A stretch of 64,000 nucleotides of DNA from Brachynemurus nebulosus (taxonomy: Eukaryota; Arthropoda; Insecta; Neuroptera; Myrmeleontidae), in the NCBI GenBank assembly GCA_035578155.1, contig JAPWDM010000001.1, forward strand, positions 161,607,498-161,671,497. Reading direction: 5' to 3'. The notes under the pieces are model-generated. The model ran no database searches, was not told the origin of the DNA, and saw nothing but the letters and a program-made list of their open reading frames with translations. Shown here one piece after another: positions 1 to 10,566 of the stretch. Positions within the stretch are counted from its first letter, which is position 1, and each line of letters starts with the position of its first letter. A program made the translations under genes and the position numbers.

Positions 1-75
1 ACTTAGTCATTTTACAAAACAATAAAACAATGATGTTTTGTAATCTGGCTGACTCTACAATCTGCCGGCGACATA

Positions 76-1027
76 GGGTGAATGCGGGAGAGATGCCGCA
101 CATTTTGAAAACACTTGATAATTCTTAAAGTAAGCATTTAATTGATTTGAAATTTGGTACACAATAAATCTAAACATTGTTCTTTACAATTATTTATAAA
201 TAATTGTAAATTTTGAGTCATAAAGGATTCATAATTAACATTTTTGTAGAGCCTGCAAAGCGGCGTCTCTCCCACACCTATGGGAGAGATGCCGCATCAA
301 AGAAGGTCAGACGCGGCATAGTTCATATTAAAAATTTTGCATTTTACACACATCTCCATACATGATGCATGCCATATGTAACCATTTTTGGCACTTAATG
401 CATCTTAACCAGTCAAATTTTTATTTGTTTCTGAGTACCTTTCAAAACATTCAATACACAGGCAGTCATCATTATTTTCGTTACCTTCACTAATATGAGA
501 GCTCTTCCTGATCCATTAATGGATCTTTTATATTTACGTGGCATAATTTACAGTCCAAAAAAAAATTGCATAATTAAGGTATATAGGTCTATATTTTTAA
601 CATGTAATATGATGCGGCATCTATACCAACTTTAAATGCGGTGTCTCTCCTTTTTGTTGGGATAGATGCCGCATGTTGCTATAGCAAGCATAGTGCGGAA
701 TTTCAACCTAAAATTTTATACAGTACTTTTAAAATTTACCTAAATTAATAACAAAACTCATTTTCATTAAAACAATGAAGTATACATTCTTAAATTCTAA
801 TGAATTAAATGGCTGATAAAATATTATGTTAAAAAACGTACTTTTCAATAATAAAAAGTTGGATAATTACTAAACTGATGGACTAATCATAAATATTACC
901 ATATACAGCTTAAATAAGTAACTTATTTTAAACATATAATCCATCAATAGCGCTATCTGTCAATCAATCGACGAACTATGGCTACTGCGGCATCACTCCC
1001 GACGCGGCATCTCTCCCGTACTTACCC
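76..1027 (-). mobile_element. Pogo-like non-autonomous DNA transposon, copy 1
   Basis: A 952-bp element with terminal inverted repeats beginning GGGTGAATGCGGGAGAGATG on the left and GGGTAAGTACGGGAGAGATG on the inverted right end. TA dinucleotides flank both ends (74-75 and 1028-1029), the target duplication of Tc1/mariner/pogo elements. The motif GGGAGAGATGCCGC also recurs inside. A second copy lies inverted at 26967-27853, so this is a repeat family and not a unique locus. The minus strand carries the remains of a PHD-type zinc finger (see 330-545), which suggests descent from a pogo-like element encoding a transposase with such a finger. The catalytic region is absent. Boundaries are seen in the sequence; the pogo assignment is inferred from the finger and the TA duplication. 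Confidence 0.8.
330..545 (-). pseudogene. Frameshifted PHD-type zinc finger of a pogo-like transposon protein
   Basis: On the minus strand a CLCIECFERYSETNK stretch is followed, after a one-base deletion, by DWLRCIKCQKWLHMAC. The copy at 27444-27632 reads through the same region without the frameshift, so the break here is specific to this copy. The spacing C-x2-C ... C-x2-C-x4-H-x2-C is that of the first part of a PHD finger. Such fingers are known at the C-terminus of some insect pogo/Tigger-type transposon proteins. No DDE catalytic domain is present. Not functional. Confidence 0.65.
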
Positions 1028-1029
1028 TA

Positions 1030-1518
1030 TATGTTATGTTTGTATTTCTATGTTGAATAGATTCTATGCGCTACGTTATTATATTTTTGTCACTAACAGA
1101 AAAGAGCTCTGTGTATAAAAGGTAAGTTACCTGATGTTTGAAGATTGAGTTTTCAGTCATTTTCAGTTTTAGTTAAAGTTTCATTTGAAAAAGCTTTTCT
1201 ATACATATATTATGTAAATATGTTAACATTAGATACAATATTATACACGTCTGCAATAGCTTACATTAAGTTATCGTATACGTATATGTATATTAACTTC
1301 ATAAATATCGTATTCTATAAAGTTAAACTAGTTACAACATTAAATAGTTTGAAACGAGAATTAATAAGTTTAAAGTGATAAATACATTTTTCAACACGTA
1401 CTCTTTTTAGGTACGATAATTAATATATATAACTATTAGTAAAAAAAATTAAAAAGTAAAGTTTCAGTATACACATTATTTTATTTAATAATGAAAAACT
1501 ATTGTAATTCAGTTAAAC
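1030..1518. other. AT-rich stretch, nothing recognised
   Basis: No coding signal, repeat boundary or RNA structure was recognised. The short open frame in this stretch has AT-driven composition and no family resemblance. Confidence 0.5.
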
Positions 1519-1863
1519 TATAATTCGAGTAAAACCGACAACAAAACCTGTCATTAAAATATTTGCACCCATTAAAATAAAAAACATATAGTGAAAAGTA
1601 CATATCGTACACAAAAAAATTAAAAATATTTTGAAAGTATCTTCTTGCTTTAAACGCCAACAGTAATCTCCTAACATAGCTGCATCTCAACGACCTTGAA
1701 ACCGTTCTTGAAGGCTTTTTATATCCTGGTGAAACCGCTCTCCTTGTTCATCACTTACAACTCCAAGATTTGAAGAAAACAAAAAGAAATGGGAATGAAG
1801 AAAATGAATTTTCAATGACATCCGGCAACCTATCTTTTTATATGCATTTAACAAATAAATTGT
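1519..1863 (-). pseudogene. Fragment of an arthropod repeat-associated protein family of unknown function
   Basis: Read on the minus strand from 1863, the frame gives LLNAYKKIGCR, then MSLKIHFLHSHFFLF, then SDEQGERFHQDI, then a QERFQGR segment. A TGA stop follows where the family normally has Trp, and then LGDYCWRLKQED. This order (LHSH block, SDEQGERFHQDI block, DYCW block) matches a multicopy protein family I know from insect, spider and Hydra genomes. It has no assigned function and usually occurs in mobile or repeated contexts. The frame stays open after LKQED into non-family sequence and ends near 1519. The overlapping 63-codon frame at 1499-1690 is a shadow in another frame. The match rests on recall, so a protein search should confirm it. 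One stop and no start make it a decayed fragment. Confidence 0.7.
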
Positions 1864-2293
1864 TCACTAACAATAAGAGTTCTGCGTTTTCGGCTCTGTG
1901 ATTACATATCCGTTTGACCAATACATACGCATTTTTCTTTCAGTCGAAGCAATAGTGTACTAATATGGATGCAATAAGGATTGTTCAAAAAAAAGTTATC
2001 GGTGTGTACCTTAAAAACATGACGTGATAGAAAGAAAAGACAAACACGGCCAATATACTCTAGCTAACAGAAAACTATAATAGCAATCAGTTTTCCGGCT
2101 ACCGAAATCGTGTCACGCAGTGTTATTTACTGTGATCTTTCGACTCACTACCGTGAATTTGTCACTGCTTTTAGCCGGTGCTCAAATATATCAAGTTTCA
2201 GTTTTAACATCTAGTTTTTGGTGGGAATCTATAGTCCATCAGAGAACATCATTTTTAAGTGAGTGTTTAGTGAATAGTGAATCAAAACTATAT
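1864..2293. other. AT-rich stretch, nothing recognised
   Basis: A 63-codon open frame at 2120-2311 has no recognisable domain and is not supported as a gene. No repeat boundaries were seen. Confidence 0.4.
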
Positions 2294-2441
2294 GATATTA
2301 TCGAGAAGTAGTCAAAAAAACCTTTGGATTTTACTACGTCTAAGATAGAGGGAATTATTTCAGTTCATAAAGATTATTATCGAGAAGTAGATAAAATAAC
2401 TTTTGGACTTTACTAAACTTAACATAGAGGAAAATTATTTC
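2294..2441. repeat. Two-unit tandem repeat, about 78 bp
   Basis: Two diverged copies of a unit containing ATTATCGAGAAGTAG, then TTTGGA-TTTACTA and ATAGAGG-AATTATTTC, starting near 2294 and 2372. A local duplication with no function seen. Confidence 0.6.
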
Positions 2442-2943
2442 CTGGGGGAATATGTATGAATTACATAGCTGTTATTTATTAAATATATTCAGTGAGTTGT
2501 AGTAAATTAAAATTTCTTTTTTATATGAAATGTAATACTAAAAAAATGCACATTTATTTAGAACTAGCTTATTTTAAAATGAGTTACTATACCTCATTTC
2601 ACATACAATTGATCATGAGTTTTCGTTAAAAAATTAAATAATTCTTATATTCGAAACAAATCAATCTTCTATTCTTTTCTAAAAATAAACCGCAAATTTA
2701 AAATTTACATAAATGGAATAATAAAAGAGATAAAGCCAAGAAAACGAAAATTATTTAAATTCAAAGTGACGAAGCATGGTTAAATTTAACTGAACTGAAC
2801 CATATGAAAAACCGGGTCAGTAAGTTTATAATTGAGGTCACTCACTATACTACAAAATATTTAACTACCATAATTCTAGTGCTGTAAACTGCAATAAATG
2901 GCTGAAAAATTACATTATATTTAGAATACTATATAATATAGTA
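2442..2943. other. AT-rich stretch, nothing recognised
   Basis: No open frame of note and no repeat structure identified between the small tandem repeat and the element starting at 2944. Confidence 0.4.
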
Positions 2944-3230
2944 CCGTCAGATGGGACGAATCTGGACGATTTTTTCAGTTTTTTGACAATGAATTGTTTA
3001 GAGTTTATCTAAAAAATTTAAAAAAATAATTTAAATGCTTTAATGTCACCAGCATATAGGGCAGTAATAAAAATATCAAAATTGGTATTGCAACATTATT
3101 TTTGTTTTGGTTATATAGTGTCCAGATTCGCCTCTATGTGTGGGGCGAATCTGGACAGTACTTTATTTGCAATATAAATCACATTCAGTCATGCATATGG
3201 GTAAAACCGGACATAAAAAGATACAATTAG

Positions 3231-3258
3231 CTGAATTTCCAATCTGGAAATTCGCTAA
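3231..3258 (+). repeat. Solo hairpin-CTAA terminus of the microsatellite-bearing family
   Basis: CTGAATTTCC, a short loop, then GGAAATTCGCTAA: the same hairpin followed by CTAA that ends the elements at 14375-15345 and (inverted) 53017-53537. Only the terminus is present. Confidence 0.5.
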
Positions 3259-3325
3259 GATAAATATCTGCATCAGCGAATGACTTTTGATGGGTAGAAT
3301 AAAATATTTTGGATTTAAATGAATT

Positions 3326-3433
3326 TTATTTCAATTTGCCTTTGAGCCTATCATGCAAGGTCGATTTGGGAACATGGAAATATTCAGCAGCTTGTCTGAG
3401 CGATTTACTTTTATTTATAATATCAAGCAAAGC
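3326..3433 (-). pseudogene. psq-type HTH of a pogo-like transposase (fragment)
   Basis: The minus strand reads ALLDIINKSKS, then LRQAAEYFHVPKSTLHDRLK, then GKLK and a stop. This is the classical psq/CENP-B-type N-terminal helix-turn-helix: an S-L-R-x-A-A helix, the VPKSTL turn and the D-R-L-K-G-K recognition-helix end. In complete pogo/Tigger-type proteins it binds the transposon ends ahead of the DDE domain. Here only about 35 codons remain and the frame stops at 3326-3328, inside the TA-flanked element 2944-4110. Family assignment is by recognisable motif; decay is seen directly. Confidence 0.75.
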
Positions 3434-4112
3434 AGGGGCGCAACAACTACATATCTAAAGGGGGTCCAAAAAATAATCAAATTTTTTGATAACGTAGTTC
3501 TCCGATAACAATAGAAAAGGTTGTAATAAAATGCCGTCTTCGAAAATTTGATTTTTAAATAAAAAATATTAGTAAACCATTAAAAATTTTACTTTTTAAT
3601 ATAAATAAAATAAATTGAAGGAAAATTTCCAGATAATTTTAGAGGGTCTGGACATCTTGGACCTCCCCAGTTGTTGCGGCTCTGTCGAAAAGAGCCGATT
3701 TTATGTTATCTAGACAACATATGTAGTTTATACCCACTTTCTTTTTATAGTGACGCACCATGGTGTATAAATTAATCAATTTATAAAAAAAAGAAATTAA
3801 ACTCAATACAGCTTTTATTTTTGGTACACATATTGTCAAAAAAACGCCAAACATTTTGTTGCCAGTCCCTACTTTATATGTGCGCAAAACGCGCGTTATT
3901 TTTAAAAATTATAAACAATGCGCCTGTAAAATAACAAAATACAAAGATGTCACGTTCACCGCTTTTCTTGGATGCCTAACTCATAACTGACAAAATTCAG
4001 TAGCATAGATTGATCTATGACCTTGTACTGTCATAACACTGACGAAAAAATATCGAGATGCAGCTCTGTCTAGATTCGCCCCTACTGTCCACATTCGCTC
4101 CAACTGATGGTA

Positions 4113-5102
4113 CCTACATTTCTTTTAGATTTCTTTTATAAATATTTTTTAATTAAAAAATAAAAAAAATGTAGATAATACGTCCAAATTAAAAAAGAGC
4201 AACAAGTTTTACAATACAATATTTTGCTATTATATTAAATAAATAGCCTGATTTTTTTTAATTAATCCATACAACACTGCGTATTTTATAATTTTAAACA
4301 ACTGTTACACTTTTTAAGAGAACAAAGAAAATAAAACTTTCTGCAAACAAATTAAAATATTATTGCTATTATAGCGATAATGGAAGTAAGAATGATATGA
4401 CTAGAATGGAGTAAAATTAAGACGAGTTAACTCATCCAACAGATTGTTTTCAGTCTAAATTGCCTGGAGCTTATATCTTCCAGGCTATACACATCTACAG
4501 TAGATATACAGTAGCTACTCTGAAACTGTGCACTGCCAAAGTTTTACAACTTACTGATCCACTCTTCTATGACAAACACAATCAAACGCTGCAGATCTGT
4601 ACACGCAGAATGTTTATTTTTTAATCCTTTGCGCTTATAAGACATGTACAGCATGACAAGATGGTTTGTCCATTAACTCTACCATATTTAAAGATGTTTT
4701 GTCTGTTGGATCATAAGACATGTACCACAAGACACACTGAATGTTGAACTGTAATGACTGCTCATACTTCACATTACATGAATATTTTATTTAATAACTG
4801 CAAACACATTCATTTATTAGAAAAATTGTAAATAAAATAATACAAAATCACGCTGAATTATCTTTTTCAAATTAAAAACTAATAAAAACAGCATTGAGGA
4901 CGTATTTAGCGCATTTAGTATTCAACTTTGGGGAAACAAAAGAATCCGTCAAAAAAAGAACGTCGGTCGTTGTCATGTGCTACATGTCTTACCAGCCTAT
5001 TTACAACTCACTTTTTTTTTGCTTGAGTGCAAAGAGTTAATTGTCGTAGTACAAGTACATAGCAGTAAACTAGTCACTGGCATCTACGTATTTTTTCGCT
5101 TA
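4113..5102. other. Long stretch with no recognised feature
   Basis: About 1 kb of AT-rich sequence. The open frame beginning at 4977 runs into the MITE at 5106-5261 and is not credible as a gene. Confidence 0.4.
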
Positions 5103-5105
5103 TTA

Positions 5106-5261
5106 AGCAGCTTCCACATTCTCGCCGAAGTTGGACGAAGTAGTTCCTCGCGAGGTTGGCCGAGGCATAAGAATAGCATTGAAACACCAACCGCGAAGCA
5201 CAACGAAATGACCCTCTACATTCTTGACTCGTCCAACCTCGGCGAGAATGTGGAAGCTGCT
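5106..5261. mobile_element. Harbinger-like MITE, 156 bp, TTA duplication
   Basis: Inverted ends of about 33 bp with one or two mismatches, starting AGCAGCTTCCACATTCTCGC. They are flanked by direct TTA (5103-5105 and 5262-5264). A 3-bp TWA duplication is characteristic of the PIF/Harbinger superfamily. The interior is GC-richer than the flanks and has no coding capacity. Confidence 0.75.
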
Positions 5262-5264
5262 TTA

Positions 5265-6516
5265 AAGTTAATAAAACTAAATCAACAAAAACCCAAAGTT
5301 TAAATACAAAAAAATATTAATTTTATAAATTTTTTTAATTTATTTGTTTACTTAATGTATATTTTGTTTTATAAACTTTACATTTTAATTTATTAATAAA
5401 CTTCCTTTGGCCAATATATCACTATGGAACCGTGATTTTATTGACATGGATTTATTGACATGGATTACAAAATTTCAGATTCTAGAGCTTTGGTTTTGAT
5501 AAAAAAAAGGTGTGGTAATAGGTCTACTTTAAAAAATACGGTGACGTTTGATATTCCGAAACTCTATTTTATTAAACCTGAAAATTTTATTATTATTATT
5601 ACTTTTTTTTAAACTAAAATGAAAAGATTAATTTTGATTAAAAATAAACGAAAAAGAATATGATTTAAATTTATGCTCGTAGGTACTCGGCACACAATTC
5701 CTATACGTAGCGTGACTTGTGAAAAGCCCACAAATTCTGTTATCATTATATTTTAATACACGTCTGCATATAAATGTAAGTATTAAAATAAATCACGCTT
5801 TTTCCCTAACATATGTGTGTATGCGTCAACAATATTCAAAAATACTGTGTTTGTATGTCCTATTTCACAAAAAAATCAAAATGAAAACTTTTCACAGTGG
5901 AAGACGCTGTGAGACGTTAAGTGAAAGCTGACTAACTCGGACAACTCGGACATCACCAATTCCATACAAAGTGTACATATAATTATTAGCTATCAATTAT
6001 AGTGTACTAGTTGGGCGTTTTGTCATTATAGGTTATAACCCGAGACGTGTTAATATATAAATTATAGGTATATTTAGAATCCCTATAATACTATAGAGTC
6101 GAGATAAAATAGCAACTTTTCATCAAAGTAATGTCAAAATTATTTATCATATATTTGAGTAAAAACATGTTTGAGTACATAATTATTGTTAATAAGTTAT
6201 GAGTCAATAAACAATTAAAAGTTTTAATTTAATTATTCCGACTCTCATTAGTATACGGACTCTGGGTATATTGATCTAGAAAATAAACTATATGTAGTAA
6301 CCTCTGCTTTAAATGGAAGCATCAAATTAAACAAAGCAGTATACAAACAATTTATGTTATAAGAACCTCAATATTTAAAATATTACTGAAATTTGCCCAT
6401 GTTTGCTATTTCTTTTATTATGACTATTGCATTGAATTATTCATTTGTTAGGTGAAGTACCGGCCACATCACGCTGTTTGTGGGAAGTAGCACCAGCAGT
6501 TGCTAAATTACAGAGA
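5265..6516. other. Long stretch with no recognised feature
   Basis: AT-rich DNA with no convincing coding frame and no repeat boundaries recognised. Confidence 0.4.
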
Positions 6517-6983
6517 GGCTGGTCGTCAATTGGTTACGGATAACTGCGATTTTTGATTCAGACGATTACGCACGTTTGTCGTTCGTCCGAAATGATATGT
6601 CTACTGTCCGTCCACTAGTCCAATATTCGTCAGTATTTTTCTTTTTAATTTTCTTTTTCTCAAACTATAGATGCTATAAAAATACATAAAAAACAATTTA
6701 TGGCACGTAGTATGCAAAGATACACAGTTATAATTGTAATTTACCTTCAGTTTCATTTTAATAAAAATAAAAATGTCATGGAACGGACTTCTTCGTGCGA
6801 CAAAATCCAAACAAAATTGTATCTGTTCGCACGTCGCAATTATACGCACGGAAACGGACGAACGAGACACTTTCAGTGGACGAGGATCTATAGCTTCACA
6901 GCTGTTTGGATCGTTCGTCCGTTTTCATGCGTATTCATCCGAATTAGATATCGCACGTTTCCGCATCCAAAGGACGACCAGCC
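6517..6983. mobile_element. Harbinger-like MITE family B, copy 1
   Basis: The inverted ends read GGCTGGTCGTCAATTGG and GGCTGGTCGTCCTTTGGATG. The interior is homologous, in opposite orientation, to 16579-17037: both carry CGCACGAAGAAGTCCGTT-type and GCATCTATAG-type segments. The target duplication is not clear here, but the sister copy has a clean TAA. The open frames inside (6601-6870 minus, 6700-6987 and 6773-7015 plus) have no domain and are shadows of the repeat. Confidence 0.75.
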
Positions 6984-8404
6984 TTAGGAGTTGGTTACAA
7001 AGGATTCTCATATAGGTCATAACAATTCCCCCTCCATGTTATAGAAATGATTTTGAGAAATTTTAATTATCTTTTATAGTTCCAAAGGTATGAGGCCTAT
7101 TTTGCTATTGCAGCTACTGCCATTTTTGCAATACAATAAAAATAAAATAAAATATATTTAAAATGTAGTTATGTGAAAAATTATTCCCTTGTCTTTTAAA
7201 AATATGTAAAATTTTCTTTAGGACAGCAATTTCTAAGAAAATCGTGAGGTTTTGAGTCATGTATTTTTATAAAACCTTTTTTTTCATAATCTATAGCGAA
7301 CTATACTTTTTATAGCTATTTATGAAGTTTTTGAGTATTTGTTTTTCTTGGACGATTTTTTATGCGCTTCTTAAATTCCTTTTTCTGAAGCAGGTAAATT
7401 GCATATACCACTGGGGACTATAACAACAAACAACCTAGTATAAACAATTGATAAGAGTGTGACAACACGACATTAAAGGTATAGTGTATCTTTTTTTATT
7501 CCTGGCTCAAAGTAAGCATTCCTTAAACAAATATATTTTGTCATTTATTAAATACGATTTTTTAAGTTGTCTCACTATGCATCTCTATGTTTTTAACGTA
7601 AAAACAGTTTTCGCTGAAGTATTATCAAGCAATATAGGCAACACCTAATTGTCTCATTTTTATTTAAACTTAGTATACTTATATAACAGGTACCATATCT
7701 TAACTATTATTAATATCATTAAAGGTTTTTATTAAATGAAAAAAAGTAAGTATAAAAAAGAATTATGTCAAGGTTGTTGTATTTCCACAACTTTTTTCTA
7801 TACCTGTTTTTTATTTTATGTTTATAAATATAAATATGTGTGCATTTATTACACGAGCATCTAACCTACCTACATTCCATTCATTTTATGAAGTAGATAC
7901 ATATAAATGTTACCTAATAAATGGGTTTAGAAATAAATTAAATTTTTATTTTTATCATTTTCATAATAATAAAAGTAGGCTTTATTGTTAAATAACTTTT
8001 AAAATAGGAGATTCTGTCATTACTCATTAATTCATTATGATTAGGTAATTACTTAACACGACAGTATTTTAATATTTTCGAAATTTAGGTAAATCTAAAT
8101 TAAATTAAGTATAAAAGTTTGGTACACATCGTCTTAAGTTTCTAAATGTAGAGGAAAGTGGAGAAAAAAGTAATACATTCCATATTTGGCACGTTATCTA
8201 GGCACCTGTTTAATTTAGGACAAAAAGAAAACCTCTGTACACATTCTGGGCTTAAAAAGATATACTTGCTTACAGGCAGGTGTTACATATAGAATGTGCA
8301 TATATACTAAACATTTTCCCGCTTTTCAAACTCATTTTTTGACGAAAATTTACCAAAATACCCGATTCCGAGTATATGGTGCTTGATTAAAGAATTTACC
8401 ACTA
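6984..8404. other. AT-rich stretch containing one dispersed repeat
   Basis: About 85 bp at 7290-7375 (containing CTTTTTATAGCTATTTATGA) recurs at about 26060-26145 in the same orientation, so a low-copy dispersed repeat is present. Nothing else recognised. Confidence 0.4.
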
Positions 8405-8643
8405 ACATAAAAACCCCCATTATGGAACGGTATCTAATACTGGAACAGTTTTGACGTTTACATATTAATGAAGTTATTTGTGAAAGAAACGTCTGATAAC
8501 AAAAATTATTATTAATAAAATGATTGTTTTTCAATTTAAATTCACCTCGCATTTAATGTTTCCTTACTTAATTAAAGAAATAAATATGTAACTGTCAAAA
8601 CTGTTCCAGTATTAGATACCGTTCCATAATGGGGGCTTTTACG
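8405..8643. mobile_element. Palindromic TA-flanked MITE (GTAAAAGCCCC family), copy 1
   Basis: Inverted ends share CCCCCATTATGGAACGGTAT followed by CTAATACTGGAACAGTTTTGAC. TA lies just outside both ends. The 81-codon minus frame at 8307-8552 is a shadow. The same family occurs at 32772-33001 and in the longer element at 30617-31774. Confidence 0.75.
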
Positions 8644-8656
8644 TAACTTATAAAAG

Positions 8657-8689
8657 AAAATACCTCTGTCGCAGTATCCTGCATAACAT
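8657..8689 (+). repeat. Solo CCTCTGTCGCAG terminus of the microsatellite-bearing family
   Basis: TACCTCTGTCGCAGTATCCT followed by GCATAACAT matches the start of the elements at 14375 and 22483 and the inverted end of 53017-53537. It abuts the MITE at 8405-8643. Confidence 0.5.
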
Positions 8690-9684
8690 CTAAACGTAAA
8701 ATTGTCGTGTCCGAAGTAATTAACGTATTTATCAGTTTTATAAAAGTTTGAAAAAAAAAATTCTTCGCCCTATTTACAATGCCGTAGAGAAGGTGACGTC
8801 ATACGTCTGTAGCAGATGGAATAGAATTGTTTGTCTAAAATGCAACTTTAGAGTCCAATAACTTTGTTAGCTGTTGAGTTATCTCAATTTTTCTTTTATA
8901 CTTTTGTTTAAATTTATTTTAATTTTTATTTTCATTCATAAAAAAATGGTGGACTTCTTCATTGGTACTTAAGAATGTTGCCCTTCCATGCTTACTGAAA
9001 TATTTTCCTATAATGTACAAATCAATGTTAACACTATAAAATTACAAGCTGTAACCTCATATTAAAGTGAAACATTCTGTAATCCTGTATTTTCACATAA
9101 TAACTACATAAATATTTTTGGATCTTTTAGTACAACAGTAGACTATAAATATTATGAGTTTTAAAGATTTTTCTTTATGAGCATCGTAATTTTCAAATCT
9201 TATGTTACACATTTGTAGATTACCTGCCACATAATATGTTATGAATGCTATATGTGTATTTCTGTATTTGTTATTCTTTTTCAATTTTACCGTAATATGT
9301 TTTTAAGTGAAAACCAATGTGATCGAGGTGATACTTAAAAACAAATATTTATTTTTACTCATTTTTTGTATTCAAAACATAGAAATGGAAAAAACTCAAT
9401 AACGGTATTTTTTTTTTAAAATAAACATAAAAACTGAATAAACGATCAAAGTATTATTTTTCAATTAGAGGAAAATAATAAAAGGAAAAATATATAGAAG
9501 GTATACTTTTCAAAAAATGAGGTAAATATTTATGTTTCTGTAGGTACTAATTTCTTATTAAGTGAACGTTTAAAGGATTTTTTCTTATCGCTTCCAACAA
9601 GGCTAATGGAATAATTGGGCCACAGGTTGATTTTTCACACAAATTTATTCCATGAATATTGCATGGATTTTTGAAGTAAATTAT
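8690..9684. other. Long stretch with no recognised feature
   Basis: AT-rich, with no repeat, RNA or coding signal recognised. Confidence 0.4.
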
Positions 9685-9975
9685 TAAAAATTTAAGTAAA
9701 AAAATATTTTTTTTAAAGCAAGCTTTTATGAACTAGAGTATAAAATAACTTTTAAGTGAAGTTTGAAGCAATGTGCAACATAAATTGTAAAATCTTATTA
9801 TTAATTATATTTGTTTCAGATGTGAGTAGCTATTTTACTCCTCAGTTGTGCCTCAAGCTTTTATAAATTATGTTGCACATTGTATCAAACTTTACTCAAA
9901 AATTATTTCATTCATTTTAGTTCATTTTTAAATAAAAGCTTGTTTTAAAAAATTAATTATTTTACTTAATTTTAT
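9685..9975. repeat. Imperfect palindrome (foldback), about 290 bp
   Basis: The left arm contains TTTAAAGCAAGCTTTTATGAAC and GAAGCAATGTGCAACATAA. The right arm carries their complements around 9850-9970 (TTATGTTGCACATTG and ATAAAAGCTTGTTTTAAA). No clear target duplication was found. Likely a decayed foldback MITE. Confidence 0.6.
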
Positions 9976-10566
9976 TTTATACTTTTTAGTCTAATCACAA
10001 TTAATTTGGAAAGTCAAAACATAACTATGGAAACTAAAAATTGCAATGTAAAATCATGGGATAATATTATAGTTCGAAATGTCAAAAATTTACAAAAGAC
10101 AAAAATCAGCAAATCTAGTTTTGAGGGAATTTAGGACAAAACTTACTATACAATACTGCATTGTCATCCAACTTATATACACATACGCAAAATTTGAAAC
10201 CTCCAGCTCAATTAGAAGTTGTCTAAATTTTGATTGCAAGGTTTAATCTAAACAAACATACTAACATTGCAAGTTAAATAAATTAAGCTTTTAATAAAAA
10301 GGATTATTATTAAATTTATTCAGTTTCATAAAATATTTTAAATATTATAAATAATTAAAATCTTATATGTAATGCTATGTATATATAAATTAATCTAAAA
10401 ATATTACATGTTGCAGTAATGGAAATGCATTATTTCTGTACCCCCAGTGTGCCGTTTCAAATATTCAAATTCAATACTCATACATACATAAATAAGTACT
10501 TGCAATTTTAATTTACAAAATTTATTATTAGTGTTAAAATTGAAAACAGTCTACACCACAAATCCA
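9976..10566. other. AT-rich stretch, nothing recognised
   Basis: No coding or repeat structure recognised. Confidence 0.4.

Larger units (their letters stand above)
2944..4110 (-). mobile_element. Pogo-like DNA transposon remnant (1167 bp)
   Basis: The inverted ends read CCGTCAGATGGGACGAATCT on the left and CCATCAGTTGGAGCGAATGT on the inverted right, and both are flanked by TA (2942-2943, 4111-4112). The subterminal motif GGGCGAATCTGGAC recurs around 3150 and 4075. Inside, the minus strand encodes a psq-type helix-turn-helix (3326-3433), the DNA-binding domain at the N-terminus of pogo-family transposases. No DDE region is visible, so this is a deletion derivative or heavily decayed copy. 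A solo terminus of the microsatellite-bearing family (3231-3258) lies inside it. Confidence 0.75.

Noticed and set aside
1499..1690. 63-codon minus frame starting MRCSYVRR
   Set aside because: A shadow in another frame of the repeat-protein fragment at 1519-1863.
4977..5303. 108-codon plus-strand open frame
   Set aside because: Its second half is the MITE 5106-5261 and its first half is low complexity; no domain.
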